A stretch of 64,000 nt of DNA from Microlunatus kandeliicorticis (GCF_014137855.1 NZ_JACGWT010000002.1:806001-870000), one strand, 5' to 3'. Shown: positions 20,050-29,506, numbered from the stretch's first letter. Translations and numbers: made by a program. The notes: generated by a model not told the origin, from the sequence alone.

Positions 20050-21030
20050 GTGGGGAACGGTCCATCCGGGACGGAGCCGCTGCGGATCGTGGTCACCGGC
20101 GGGGCCGGCCGACTCGGGCGCAGTGTGGTCGCCGGGCTGCGGGCGGCCGGCCACGCGGTGCTGTCGGCCGACCGGGAGTCCGGTGGGGGTGAGCCGTCGG
20201 TCGCGGTCGACCTGCTCGACCCGGAGGCGGCCCGCCGGACCTTCGCCGACTTCGGTGCCGATGCGGTGATCCACCTGGCCGCGATCGCGGTGCCCTTCAG
20301 CGCACCCGAGCGGACGATCTGGACGACCAACACCGCCCTGGCCTTCACCGTGCTCGAGGCCGCCGTGCAGGCAGAGGTCGGTCGGGTCGTGGTGGCCAGC
20401 AGCCCGACCGTCTACGGATACAACGCGCCCGGCGGGTGGGTGCCCGAGCGGTTCCCACTCGACGAGGACGTCCCGCCACGGCCCTGGAACGCCTACGCCG
20501 CCTCGAAGCTGGCACACGAGCAGCTGGTCGCCACCTTCGCCCGGCAGCACGGCGATCGCGTCCGGTTCGCCGCCTTCCGGCCCTGCTACGTGATCGCGCC
20601 CGAGGAGTGGGCCGGCGCCCTCACCCAGCAGGGCCACACCGTCCGGGCCCGGCTGGACGACCCCGCGCTGTCGGCCGCCGCGCTGTTCAACTACGTCGAC
20701 GCCCGCGACGTGGCCGATTTCCTCGAGCGGCTGCTCGAGCGGCTGCCGGTGATCACCAACGGCGAGACCTTCCTGGTCGGCGCCGAGGACGCGCTGGCCC
20801 GCGAGCCGCTGGCCGAGCTGCTGCCGCGCTTCCACCCCGGCACCGCCGCGGTGGCGGCCGGACTGACCGGGACCGAGCCCGCGTTCACCAGCGCCAAAGC
20901 GGCCCAGCTGCTCGGCTGGCGGCCCACCCGGCGCTGGCGGAGCGAGCTCGTCGACCATGATCATCTCGCTGGCGGTCACGGACCGGGTGATCACGACCTC
21001 CAGGTCCCGGCGGGCGGAGCGGCGCGGTGA
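20050..21030 (+). CDS. NAD-dependent sugar epimerase/dehydrogenase (extended SDR)
   Basis: A 326-residue extended short-chain dehydrogenase. GTG 20050 is chosen because GGGAGG (20039-20044) lies 5 nt upstream. It has the TGGAGRLGRSVV nucleotide loop, VIHLAAIAVPF, VVVASSPTVYGY and the catalytic YAASK, and ends with a NYVDARDVADFLERLLERL C-domain segment. NAD-dependent epimerases, uronate dehydrogenases and related sugar dehydrogenases share this fold. In this locus oxidation of a sugar to a lactone is attractive because a dehydratase follows directly. The stop overlaps the GTG of the next gene. The last 25 or so residues, rich in His/Gly, look non-conserved. Confidence 0.85.
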   Translation: MGNGPSGTEPLRIVVTGGAGRLGRSVVAGLRAAGHAVLSADRESGGGEPSVAVDLLDPEAARRTFADFGADAVIHLAAIAVPFSAPERTIWTTNTALAFTVLEAAVQAEVGRVVVASSPTVYGYNAPGGWVPERFPLDEDVPPRPWNAYAASKLAHEQLVATFARQHGDRVRFAAFRPCYVIAPEEWAGALTQQGHTVRARLDDPALSAAALFNYVDARDVADFLERLLERLPVITNGETFLVGAEDALAREPLAELLPRFHPGTAAVAAGLTGTEPAFTSAKAAQLLGWRPTRRWRSELVDHDHLAGGHGPGDHDLQVPAGGAAR

Positions 21031-23330
21031 CCGGGCCGACGATCGTCGCGCTGGAGATCGAGCGCCACACCGCGCGGCTCCCGCGTCCGTGGGGGGCCGA
21101 CGTGCCGGTCAACCACGTGATCGAGGTCCGGGTGACCGACAGCGACGGCGGCACCGGCACCGGCTTCAGCTGGACGCCGACGATCGGGGTCGAGTCGGTG
21201 CAGGCGCTGCTCGAGCACGACGTCCGGGCCACCGTGCTCGGTGCGGCCGCCGACGCCGCCACGCTGTGGCCGCAGCTGTGGGCCCGGCTGCACGAGGCCG
21301 GTTCGGGCGGCGTGACCACGATCGCCATGGCCGGCGTCGACCTGGCGCTGTGGGACCTGGCCGGACGCCGGGCCGGCCGGTCGCTGGCCGGACTGCTCGG
21401 CCGCCGCCGCGACGACGTCGAGGTCTACGGCAGCGGCGTGAACCTGCACTACCCGCTCGACGAGCTGCTGGCCCAGGTGCGGCGCTGGATCGAGGCCGGG
21501 TTCGGGGCGGTCAAGATCAAAGTCGGCCGGCCCGACCTCGGCGAGGACGTCGAGCGGGTGGCCGCGGTCCGCGAGCTGCTCGGTCCCGACCGTGCGCTGA
21601 TGATCGACGCCAACCAGCGGTGGGACCTCGACCGGGCGACCCGGGCGATGGCCGCGCTGGAGCCCTACCGGCCGGCCTGGATCGAGGAGCCGCTCCGCGC
21701 CGACGACCTGGCCGGTCACGCCGAGCTCCGGCGACGGATCGCCACCCCGGTGGCGATGGGGGAGAACCTGCACACCGTCTACCGGTTCCGGGACGCCCTC
21801 GACCTCGGCGCGGCCGACGTGCTGCAGCCCAACGTGGTCCGGGTCGGCGGCATCACCCCGTTCCTGACCGTCGCCGCGCTGGCCGACGCGCGCGGCGTCG
21901 CCCTGCACCCGCACCTGCTCCCCGACGTCTCCGGCCAGCTCGCGCTCGCGCTCGACCGGCCCTGCCTGGTCGAGGACGTCGAGGACGCCGGGCTCGCCGG
22001 GTTGGGGCTGCTGGCCGGCCCGTCCCCGGTGCGGATCGCCGGCGGCCGGCTGACCGAGACCGGGTCGCCGGGGCTCGGGCTGACCTTCGCCTCCGGCGCC
22101 GAGCCAGGCCGGAGGACCGCACCGAACGCCGCCCGGACGGCCCCGCCCGCGCGCGCCGTGCTGGTCGGGGTCAACGGCTTCGGACGGGTGCACGCGACCA
22201 ATCTGGCGCGGCTGGCCGTCGAGCGTCCGGGGCTGGTCAGGCTGGTCGGCGCGGTCGACCCCGCGGTCGATCCGGCCGTCGACCCCTACCCCGAGGGCCC
22301 GCTGTCCGGCACCCCGGTGTTCGGCGACCTGGGCACCGCCCTCGACCGCGTCGGCCCGGTGGACCTGGTGATCGTCGCCGCCCCGATCGGCGCGCACGCG
22401 TCGCTCGCGGAGACGGCGCTCCGGGCCGGGGCGGACGTCCTGCTGGAGAAGCCGCCGGTGGCCACCCTCGCCGACTTCACCCGGCTGCACGCGCTCGAGG
22501 ACGAGACCGGCCGGGTCGTCCAGGTCGGGTTCCAGAGCCTGGGAGCGCACCTCGACGGTCGCCGCGGCGCCGACCTCGTCGCCGCCGACGCGGTGGGCAT
22601 CGGTCGGGTGCGACGGGTCGGCGCGGTCGGGGCCTGGCGCCGGACCGCCGGCTACTGGACGCGCTCGCGGTGGGCCGGCCGCCGGAGCCTCGACGGCCGG
22701 CCGGTGATCGACGGCGTGGTGACCAACCCGCTCGCGCACGCCGTGGCCACCGCGCTGGCCGCCGCCGGCGCCCGGACCCTCGACGACGTCACCGCGGTCA
22801 CCGCGGACCTGCACCGGGTCAACCCGATCGAGAGCGACGACACCTCGGTGGTGCGGATCGCCACCACGTCGGGGATCGAGGTCACCTGCGCGTTGACGCT
22901 GTGCGCGCCGGAGGAGCACCCGCCGGTCGTCCACGTCGACGGGGAGCACGGGCGCGCCACCCTGGCCTACACGACCGACCGGCTGACCCTGCCCGACGGG
23001 CGGACGCTGGGGCTCGACCGGACCGACCTCGTGGAGAACCTGCTCGACCACCGCCGGGACGGGCGTCGGTTACTGGTGCCGCTCGCCGACACCGGGGCGT
23101 TCATGCGGGTGCTGGACGCGGTGGCCGCGACCGAACCGCAGCCGGTCGACGCGGAGTGGGTGCGCTGGTCGGGCGAGGGGGACCAGCGGGCGCCGGTGCT
23201 CGAAGGCATCGAACGCTGGCTCGACCGGGCCGTCGACGAGGGCCGGACGTTCGTCGAGCTCGGGGTGCCGTGGGCCCGGCCCGGCTCCGGAGCGGGAGCC
23301 CGTACGCAGACCGTGGAGGCGAGCCGATGA
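21027..23330 (+). CDS. Fusion: enolase-superfamily dehydratase + Gfo/Idh/MocA oxidoreductase
   Basis: One uninterrupted 767-residue reading frame. Residues 1-360 are a mandelate-racemase-subgroup enolase-superfamily domain. It has the KxK pair (Lys163, Lys165 in AVKIKVG), metal ligands Asp194 (MIDANQRWD), Glu220/221 (WIEEP) and Glu246 (MGENLHT), and His294/His296 (LHPHLLPD). After a Pro/Ala/Arg-rich linker (about 360-378), a second enzyme begins with a Rossmann fold (VLVGVNGFGRVHATN) and EKP motif (VLLEKPPVATL), typical of Gfo/Idh/MocA oxidoreductases. Residue 269 is Asn (LQPNVVRVGG) where mandelate racemase has the Asp of its Asp-His dyad. It overlaps both neighbours by 4 nt. The fusion suggests coupled redox and dehydration/epimerisation of one sugar acid; the substrate is unknown. 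Confidence 0.88.
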   Translation: MTGPTIVALEIERHTARLPRPWGADVPVNHVIEVRVTDSDGGTGTGFSWTPTIGVESVQALLEHDVRATVLGAAADAATLWPQLWARLHEAGSGGVTTIAMAGVDLALWDLAGRRAGRSLAGLLGRRRDDVEVYGSGVNLHYPLDELLAQVRRWIEAGFGAVKIKVGRPDLGEDVERVAAVRELLGPDRALMIDANQRWDLDRATRAMAALEPYRPAWIEEPLRADDLAGHAELRRRIATPVAMGENLHTVYRFRDALDLGAADVLQPNVVRVGGITPFLTVAALADARGVALHPHLLPDVSGQLALALDRPCLVEDVEDAGLAGLGLLAGPSPVRIAGGRLTETGSPGLGLTFASGAEPGRRTAPNAARTAPPARAVLVGVNGFGRVHATNLARLAVERPGLVRLVGAVDPAVDPAVDPYPEGPLSGTPVFGDLGTALDRVGPVDLVIVAAPIGAHASLAETALRAGADVLLEKPPVATLADFTRLHALEDETGRVVQVGFQSLGAHLDGRRGADLVAADAVGIGRVRRVGAVGAWRRTAGYWTRSRWAGRRSLDGRPVIDGVVTNPLAHAVATALAAAGARTLDDVTAVTADLHRVNPIESDDTSVVRIATTSGIEVTCALTLCAPEEHPPVVHVDGEHGRATLAYTTDRLTLPDGRTLGLDRTDLVENLLDHRRDGRRLLVPLADTGAFMRVLDAVAATEPQPVDAEWVRWSGEGDQRAPVLEGIERWLDRAVDEGRTFVELGVPWARPGSGAGARTQTVEASR

Positions 23331-24436
23331 CCACCACCACCCCCAGCCGGGTCGGCGGCACCGACACCGGATCGGACGAGCGGCGGACCAAACAGCGCCG
23401 GCTGCGCGAGGTGCTCGACCGTGCCGACCAGGACGCCGTGCTGCTGACCAGCGCCACCGCGCTCGGCTGGTACCTCGCGGGTGCCCGGAGCCACGTGAGC
23501 CTGGCCGCCGACCCGATCGTCGCGGTCCGGGTCACCCGGGACGACCGGGCACCCGGCGGGGTCGCCGACGACGTGCTGGTCACCGACAACGAGACCGCCC
23601 GGCTGGTCCACGAGGAGCTGCCCGACGACGTCACGGTCTGGGAGCGGCCGTGGTTCGCGCCGCTGCCCGACCTGCGCGCCTGCCCGGAGTCGGTGCTGGC
23701 CGACGCGTTGCGCGCGGCCCGGGCTCCGCTGCTCGCGCCCGAGATCGACCGGTTCGCCCGGCTCGGCCGCGACGCCGCCGCGGTGCTGACCGACGCGCTG
23801 GCCGCGGCCACCCCCGACCAGACCGAGCGCGAGCTCGCCGGGGCGGTGGCCGGCGCGCTGGCCGCGCACGGTGCCGACCCGCTGGTGGTGCTCGTCGGCG
23901 GGTTGGCGCGGAGCTCGTTGCCGCACCCGCTGGCGACCGACGGGCCGCTGGGGGACCGCGCGCTGCTGGTGGCCTGCGCCCGGCGCGACGGGCTGATCGT
24001 CAACCTCAGCCGGGCGGTGGCCTTCCGGCCGCTGACCGCGGGCGAGCGCGACGCCCAGCACCGGATCCTCGAGGTCGAGCGGGAGACCCTCGACGCCACC
24101 CGTCCGGGGGTGCGGCTCTCCGAGGTGCTGACGGTGATCGCCGGCGCCTACGAGCGGCACGGCTTCGGCGCCGACCACTGGCGCGGTCACCACCAGGGCG
24201 GCGTCGCCGGGTACGCCGGGCGGGATCCACGGGCGACGCCGGACACCCACGACCCGGTCCGGCTCGGCCAGGCGTTCGCGTGGAACCCGTGGGCCCCCGG
24301 CGCCAAGGTCGAGGACACGGTGCTGCTGGCTGGCGACGACGCCCGCCCGGCGTTCGAGACGCTCACCACCGACCCCCGCTGGCCGGTCACCGAGGTCGGC
24401 GGCCGCCCGCGTCCGGTGGTCTGGGAGCGCGGCTGA
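23327..24436 (+). CDS. M24 (pita-bread) family protein, creatinase-like, metal ligands lost
   Basis: A 369-residue protein with a creatinase-type N-terminal domain (LREVLDRADQDAVLLTSATALGWYL) and a C-terminal pita-bread domain (GAYERHGFGADHWRGHHQGG, then WAPGAKVEDTVLL). In metallopeptidases two Asp, one His and two Glu bind metals. Here the first region reads GLIVNLSRAVAF, without the two Asp, and the usual Glu-Pro-Gly is NPWAPG. The catalytic His is kept. It is therefore more like metal-free creatinase than prolidase and may hydrolyse a C-N bond. It is the last gene of a coupled operon with the dehydrogenase and fusion protein, and its role there is unexplained. Confidence 0.75.
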   Translation: MTTTTPSRVGGTDTGSDERRTKQRRLREVLDRADQDAVLLTSATALGWYLAGARSHVSLAADPIVAVRVTRDDRAPGGVADDVLVTDNETARLVHEELPDDVTVWERPWFAPLPDLRACPESVLADALRAARAPLLAPEIDRFARLGRDAAAVLTDALAAATPDQTERELAGAVAGALAAHGADPLVVLVGGLARSSLPHPLATDGPLGDRALLVACARRDGLIVNLSRAVAFRPLTAGERDAQHRILEVERETLDATRPGVRLSEVLTVIAGAYERHGFGADHWRGHHQGGVAGYAGRDPRATPDTHDPVRLGQAFAWNPWAPGAKVEDTVLLAGDDARPAFETLTTDPRWPVTEVGGRPRPVVWERG

Positions 24437-24448
24437 CAGCGAGAGCCG

Positions 24449-24925
24449 TCAGTGTGGGAGATCGGGCCGGGTCTTCGCGGCTCGATCACCCACGCTGTCG
24501 GGCTGACGCGGGTCGCCGGTCGCGGTGAGTCCGATGTCCACGATCGCGCTCCGCGGACCTGCGGCGTCGAGCTGGTCGAGGGCGATCCAGGCCGCGCGAT
24601 CAGTGGTGCCGCCCACCTCGAGGGTGCCGAGCGTGCCGCCGACGACCGTGGCCAGGTAGACGATCCGCACCGACCGGAACGGACGTGGCCCCTCGGTCGA
24701 CCAGGTGGTGAAGGTGGTGAGCGGCGCACCGACGGCCACGTCGAAGCCGGTCTCCTCGCGGACCTCGCGGACGACGGCGTCCTCGACGGTCTCCCCGAAC
24801 TCGACCCCACCGCCGGGCAGGGTCCAGCCGGGTTCGCTGCCGTTGAACCAGCTGAGCAGGACCTCACCCCGCTCGACCACCACCGCGTAGGCGGCCAGCC
24901 GGGTGTCGATCTCGGTGAACTCCAC
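24449..24925 (-). CDS. Nudix hydrolase
   Basis: A 158-residue protein with an intact Nudix box ([18 protein letters not shown] then REETGF) at about residues 38-60. It is preceded by [16 protein letters not shown] and followed by a beta-rich C-terminal half. Such enzymes cleave nucleoside diphosphates linked to another moiety; the substrate is not predictable. It converges with the M24 gene with only 12 nt between. The GTG start at 24925 has no ribosome site, but TACGCT ends 6 nt upstream, consistent with a leaderless transcript. Confidence 0.88.
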   Translation of the reverse strand: MEFTEIDTRLAAYAVVVERGEVLLSWFNGSEPGWTLPGGGVEFGETVEDAVVREVREETGFDVAVGAPLTTFTTWSTEGPRPFRSVRIVYLATVVGGTLGTLEVGGTTDRAAWIALDQLDAAGPRSAIVDIGLTATGDPRQPDSVGDRAAKTRPDLPH

Positions 24926-24959
24926 CGACGGAGCGTAAAGGCGTGGTCGCGGGCGTCGC

Positions 24960-26225
24960 TCAGGCGCCGACGGCCTGCGGGCCGGTCGGGTCGGCTCCCG
25001 TCAGTGAGCCCTCGCCGACCAGCTGCTCGAGCACCAGGGCGGCCATCCCGAGGGCGACCGGTTCGGTCACGTCGCTGGCCACCAGCCGGACGGCCGCCGC
25101 CGAGCCGGACAGCGCCTGGCTGCGCAGCACCGGATCGGCCACCCGCAGCAGGCTCTCGCCGACGTGGCCGACCACCCAGCTGCTCAGCACCAGCAGCTCG
25201 GGGTTGAGCATGTTGACCAGGTCGGCCAGCGCGTGGCCGAGCAGGTGCCCGAACCGGTCGAGCAGCCACGCGGCGTCGGCCTCGCCGGACCGCAGCCCGG
25301 CCTCGACCGCGGCCATGAAGTGGGTCTGCAGGGCCGGGCGCAGATAGCGGTGGTCGTCGCCGAAGTGCTCGGCGAACGCCCGCATCAGCCCCGGCGTCCC
25401 GAGGTAGGCCTCGACGCACCCGGACCGGCCGCACCGGCACGGCCAGCCGTCGAGGACGAGGGTGGTGTGCCCCCACTCACCGGCGTTGTTGCTGGTGCCA
25501 CGGAGCAGCCGACCGCCGATGGCGATCCCGGCGCCGACCCCGGTGCCGAGGTTGACGGTGACCAGGTCGCCGGTCTCCCGTCCGTGCCCGAACCACAGCT
25601 CGGAGAGGGTGGCCGCCTTGAGCGGGTTGTCGAGCAGCAGCCGGTGCGGCAGCCGCTCGCGGAGCATCTGCTCGAGCGGGACCCGGTTCCAGCCCCACCG
25701 CGGCGCGAACAGCGACACGCTGGCGTCCGGCTGCACCTGTCCGGGCAGGCTCACCCCGACGCCGAGGGTCGGCAGCTGCGGGGCCTGGGCCAGCGCCTGC
25801 TCGACGGTGTCGGCGATCAGGTGCGAGAGCGGTTCGGGGTCGGAGACCCCCTCGGCGTCGGCGCGCACCTGGCTCACCGGCCGCAGCGCGGCGTCGTAGA
25901 CGTCGGTGGTCACGTAGGTCTCGGCGACGTCGACCCCGACCAGGGTGCCGAACGACGGGTCGACCCGCAGGCGGGCCCGTGGCCGCCCGCCGGCCGAGGA
26001 CTCCTTGCCGGCCTCGCCGAGCAGCCCGACACCGAGCAGCTCGCCGACCACGGTCGAGACGGTGGGGAAGCTCAGCCCGGTGCGGGCGGCCAGCGCGTGC
26101 CGGGTCAGCGGCGACCGCGGCCGGGCTGCCTCGCCGGACAGGGCGTAGACGGCGCGGAGGATCTCGAGGCGGTTGGCGTGCCGGATGTCGCGGGTGGTGG
26201 CGTTTGCGCGGAGCTGGGTGGACAC
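24960..26225 (-). CDS. ROK-family transcriptional regulator (NagC/XylR-like)
   Basis: A 421-residue regulator starting at GTG 26225 with GAGGAGGG upstream. It has an N-terminal winged HTH ([20 protein letters not shown]) and a ROK sugar-kinase-like body with the glucokinase-type loop [17 protein letters not shown]. The zinc-binding ROK signature is [15 protein letters not shown] followed by RCGRSGC. It lies just downstream of the second ABC importer operon and points the same way, behind a hairpin. It probably responds to a sugar or sugar phosphate taken up by that importer, in addition to the LacI protein on the other side. Kinase activity is unlikely given the HTH. Confidence 0.92.
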   Translation of the reverse strand: MSTQLRANATTRDIRHANRLEILRAVYALSGEAARPRSPLTRHALAARTGLSFPTVSTVVGELLGVGLLGEAGKESSAGGRPRARLRVDPSFGTLVGVDVAETYVTTDVYDAALRPVSQVRADAEGVSDPEPLSHLIADTVEQALAQAPQLPTLGVGVSLPGQVQPDASVSLFAPRWGWNRVPLEQMLRERLPHRLLLDNPLKAATLSELWFGHGRETGDLVTVNLGTGVGAGIAIGGRLLRGTSNNAGEWGHTTLVLDGWPCRCGRSGCVEAYLGTPGLMRAFAEHFGDDHRYLRPALQTHFMAAVEAGLRSGEADAAWLLDRFGHLLGHALADLVNMLNPELLVLSSWVVGHVGESLLRVADPVLRSQALSGSAAAVRLVASDVTEPVALGMAALVLEQLVGEGSLTGADPTGPQAVGA

Positions 26226-26270
26226 CGGCCCTCCTCTCTGCTCAGCAGGCCGAGTGCAGCATGCGGCATC

Positions 26271-26294
26271 CCGGCCGCCCCGGAGGGCGGCCGG
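26271..26294 (-). terminator. Hairpin terminator after the second importer operon
   Basis: CCGGCCGCCC (26271-26280) and GGGCGGCCGG (26285-26294) are exact inverted repeats with a 4-nt loop CGGA. They lie 26 nt after the permease stop codon and 46 nt before the ROK gene start on the minus strand, the expected position for a terminator separating the two units. Confidence 0.75.
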
Positions 26295-26320
26295 TCAGCC
26301 AGCGGACAGCGTCGGGCCGG

Positions 26321-27229
26321 TCAGCCCTTGATGCCGGTCTCGGCGACGCCCTGGACGAGATAGCGCTGGAGGAAGACGAACACCAGCACCAGCGGGGCTA
26401 TCGAGACGGCGGCGGCCAGGAACAGCTCGTGCAGGTTGATCGTCTGCGCGGTCAGGAAGGTGGACAACGCCACCTGGACCGTCCACATCGAGCTGTCCTG
26501 TCCGATCACCAGCGGCCAGAGGAACGCGTTCCAGCTGGCGATGAAGGTGATCACGGCGATCGCGGCGAAGAAGGCGCCCGAGTTGGGCACGACCACCCGC
26601 CAGTACGCGCCCATCCAGCCGAGCCCGTCGACCCGGGCCGCCTCCTCGAGCTCCTTGGGGAAGGAGAGGAAGTACTGCCGGAACAGGAAGGTGGTGAACC
26701 CGCTGAACAGCGTCGGGACGATGATCCCCTGCAGGGTGTCCACCCAGCGCAGCTGGCTGACGATGATGAAGCTCGGGATGAAGGTCACCGCGGGCGGGAT
26801 CATCAGCGTGACCAGGATCGCGTAGAAGATCTTGGTCGCGTGCTTGTAGGGGATCCGGGCCAGGCCGTAGCCGGCCAGCGAGCTGAGCAGCAGCTGCCCG
26901 GCGGTCTGCAACACGGCGATGACCGCCGAGTTCCGCAGGCTCTGCAGGATGTTGACCGACGGGTCGGTGAACAGCTCGCCGAAGTTCTTCCACTGGATGT
27001 CGGTGGGGAAGAACTTCCAGGTCGGCCCGGTGATGTCGATGTCCGTGCTCAGCGCGTTCCGGACGATCAGGTAGAAGGGGATCAGGAACAGGATCGTGGC
27101 CAGGCCCAGGCAGACGTAGGCCACCGCCGAACCGACCGGCGTCCCGCGTCGGGGGTCGCGGTGCCGCCGGCCGGCGGTCGGGGCGGGCGGATCGACGAGC
27201 TCGGTCGGGTCGGTCGACGTGACGGTCAT
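26321..27229 (-). CDS. ABC sugar importer permease, MalG type (cluster 2)
   Basis: A 302-residue membrane protein with six helices. The EAA docking loop is EEAARVDGLGWMGAYWRVVV, and the C-terminal QRYLVQGVAETGIKG tail is the usual end of MalG-like CUT1 permeases. It overlaps the upstream permease gene by 4 nt, so the two are translationally coupled. A proline/arginine-rich cytoplasmic N terminus of about 35 residues precedes the first helix. It pairs with the next gene product to carry the substrate handed over by the cluster 2 lipoprotein. Confidence 0.92.
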   Translation of the reverse strand: MTVTSTDPTELVDPPAPTAGRRHRDPRRGTPVGSAVAYVCLGLATILFLIPFYLIVRNALSTDIDITGPTWKFFPTDIQWKNFGELFTDPSVNILQSLRNSAVIAVLQTAGQLLLSSLAGYGLARIPYKHATKIFYAILVTLMIPPAVTFIPSFIIVSQLRWVDTLQGIIVPTLFSGFTTFLFRQYFLSFPKELEEAARVDGLGWMGAYWRVVVPNSGAFFAAIAVITFIASWNAFLWPLVIGQDSSMWTVQVALSTFLTAQTINLHELFLAAAVSIAPLVLVFVFLQRYLVQGVAETGIKG

Positions 27230-28182
27230 TCCGCGGCCTTTCCGAAGCCGAAGATGCGGCCCTGGGCGAGGGTCACGATCATGATCAACAGGGCGAGGAT
27301 CACCGCGCCGGCGCTGCCGTGGCCGTAGTCCTGGTCACCCTGGGCGGTGTAGTAGAGGTAGACCAGCGGCGGCCGGGCGAACGAGGCGTTGCCGAGCAGG
27401 TTGAAGAACTCGTCGAACGCCTGGTAGGCGGCGATCAGCAGCAGCAGCAGGACGGCCACCGAGGTGGCCCGCAGCTGCGGGAAGGTGACGAAGCGGAAGG
27501 TCTGCCAGCCGCGCTTCGCGCCGTCCACCTCGGCCGCCTCGTACAGCTCGGGGCTGATCCGCTGCAGACCCGCGAGGAACAAGATCATGTAGAAGCCGAC
27601 CTGCAGCCAGAGCCGGGCCGAGACGATCACGATCCAGTAGAGCGGCGGGCTGGTGGTGGCCAGCCAGGCGACGTTCGGGACGCCGAACCAGCTGAGCACC
27701 GTGTTGGCCAACCCGAACCGGACGCCGTTGAAGATCGACAGCTTCCAGACCAGCGAGGCGACCACGTAGGAGCAGGCGGTGGGCAGGAAGAACACCGACC
27801 GGAAGAACGCCCGGGCGAACCGGATCCGGTTGAGCAGCAGGGCCAGCCCGATCGACAGCGCGAACGTCACCGGCACGATGAACGCGGCGAAGATCGTGAA
27901 GGTGATCAACGAGTCGAGGAACGGCCCGGGCTTGAGCAGGTCGATGTAGTTCTGCAGCCCGATGAAGGCGCTCGGGGTCACCGTGTTCTGGGCCCGGTTG
28001 AAGCTCAGCACCACCGACCAGACGATCGGCAGGTAGACGAAGACCAGCAACCCGATCAGGAACGGCCCGACGAACAGCCAGAAGGCTCCGGTGACCCCGG
28101 AGATCCGGCCTCCCCGGCGCCGTCGCGCCGAGGAAGCCGGTCGTGCGGGGACGGCCGGAGCATCAACCGTCGAGGTCGCCAT
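27226..28182 (-). CDS. ABC sugar importer permease, MalF type (cluster 2)
   Basis: A 318-residue permease with six hydrophobic helices beginning at GAFWLFVGPFLIGLLVFVYL. Its EAA loop is YEAAEVDGAKRGWQTFRFVT. It follows the solute-binding gene with a 1-nt gap and overlaps the second permease. As in the other two importer clusters no ATPase gene is present. Position next to an arabinose operon suggests arabinose-containing oligosaccharides, but the ROK and LacI regulators on either side could also point to xylosides. Confidence 0.92.
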   Translation of the reverse strand: MATSTVDAPAVPARPASSARRRRGGRISGVTGAFWLFVGPFLIGLLVFVYLPIVWSVVLSFNRAQNTVTPSAFIGLQNYIDLLKPGPFLDSLITFTIFAAFIVPVTFALSIGLALLLNRIRFARAFFRSVFFLPTACSYVVASLVWKLSIFNGVRFGLANTVLSWFGVPNVAWLATTSPPLYWIVIVSARLWLQVGFYMILFLAGLQRISPELYEAAEVDGAKRGWQTFRFVTFPQLRATSVAVLLLLLIAAYQAFDEFFNLLGNASFARPPLVYLYYTAQGDQDYGHGSAGAVILALLIMIVTLAQGRIFGFGKAAE

Positions 28183-28183
28183 C

Positions 28184-29506
28184 TCAGCCGAAGAGCCGCT
28201 GGAGCTCGGAGTCGACGACCTTGGCCGCCTTGTTCAGGTTGGACTCGACGTCACCACCCTGGCGGACGATCGCCGTGGCGGCGTCGGCGTAGGCGCTGTT
28301 CATCTTCGCGGTCCACGCGGTGTTCGAGGCGATCGCGTAGTCGTTGAAGATCTTGAGGGCGTCGGCGGCCGGGCCCGACTGCAGCTTGGTCGCCTTGGCG
28401 GCCAGCGACTTGCGCGGCGGGATGTGGAAGCCGTAGCTGAGGTTGAAGTCCTCCTGGTCGGCGGTGTTGTCGATCCACAGCCACTTGGTGAAGGCCTTGG
28501 CCGCCTCCACGTCCTTGGCCTTGGCGCTGACCATCGAGGTCCAGCCACCGGCGAAGGTCGACGGCTTGCCCACCGTGCTGCTGAACTTCGGCCAGGCCAC
28601 CACGCCGAAGTCGTCGCCCAGCGCCTTCTGGATGCCGGGCATCGCCCACAGACCGCACCACTGCATCGCGGCCAGGCCCTGGGTGAAGGACGACGGGTCC
28701 CACCAGTCGGTCGGCGCGCCGAGCAGGATCGACTTGGTGTTGAACAGCTGACGCATCTTCTCGAACGACTGCATCACCTCGTTGCTGGTGAAGCCGACCT
28801 TGTTGTCCGCGGTCAGGTAGTCCGACCCGACGGTCCAGAGGATCGGGCCCAGCAGCGAGCCACCGCCGAACGACGGGGTGACGCCCGCGTCGTTGCCGAT
28901 GAACAGGCCCTTCTGGTTGCTGGTCGTCAGCTCCTGGCTGGCCGAGATCAGCTCGTCGATGGTGGTGGGCGGCTGGATGCCGGCCTTGCTCAGCAGGCTC
29001 TTGCGGTAGTAGAGGACGCCCATGTCGTCGACGATCTTGACGCCGTAGATCTTGCCGTCGACGGTGCAGGACTTGAGGTCGGCCTCGGTGTAGTCGCTCT
29101 TGAGGTCACCGATCACGTCGGTCATGTCGACGACCTGGTTGCTCTTGACCTGGTCGATGTTGACGCTCGACTCGAACACGTCCGGGCCCGAGCTCGACAG
29201 CAGACCGCTGTTGAGCTTCGAGGTGTAGTCGCCCGGGGTCCACTGCACCTTGACGGTGGCGTCGGGGTAGGCCTTGGCGTAGCGCATCACGGCCTGCTGG
29301 GTGCCGGCCTCGCCGTACTGGTGGTACCACTGCGAGATCGTCGGCTTCGAGCCGCTCCCGCCGCTGCCGCCGGAGTCACCCGAGACACCCGAGCTGCCGC
29401 CACCGCAGGCGGCGAGGAGGGGGGCGGAACCGACCGCGGCGGCTCCGAGACCCATGGCGGCCAGCAGCCGCCGACGGTTGAACGATGCGGGCAGATTCGG
29501 GCCCAT
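28184..29506 (-). CDS. ABC sugar importer, solute-binding lipoprotein (cluster 2)
   Basis: A 440-residue family-1 solute-binding protein. The N terminus has a Tat-like [10 protein letters not shown] and the lipobox LLAAC (Cys34), followed by a Gly/Ser linker. The body shows the familiar [30 protein letters not shown] and [13 protein letters not shown] segments. AAAGGAG sits 9 nt before ATG 29506. It is the first gene of the three-gene importer operon, transcribed towards the ROK gene and away from a LacI gene on the same strand. Confidence 0.92.
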   Translation of the reverse strand: MGPNLPASFNRRRLLAAMGLGAAAVGSAPLLAACGGGSSGVSGDSGGSGGSGSKPTISQWYHQYGEAGTQQAVMRYAKAYPDATVKVQWTPGDYTSKLNSGLLSSSGPDVFESSVNIDQVKSNQVVDMTDVIGDLKSDYTEADLKSCTVDGKIYGVKIVDDMGVLYYRKSLLSKAGIQPPTTIDELISASQELTTSNQKGLFIGNDAGVTPSFGGGSLLGPILWTVGSDYLTADNKVGFTSNEVMQSFEKMRQLFNTKSILLGAPTDWWDPSSFTQGLAAMQWCGLWAMPGIQKALGDDFGVVAWPKFSSTVGKPSTFAGGWTSMVSAKAKDVEAAKAFTKWLWIDNTADQEDFNLSYGFHIPPRKSLAAKATKLQSGPAADALKIFNDYAIASNTAWTAKMNSAYADAATAIVRQGGDVESNLNKAAKVVDSELQRLFG

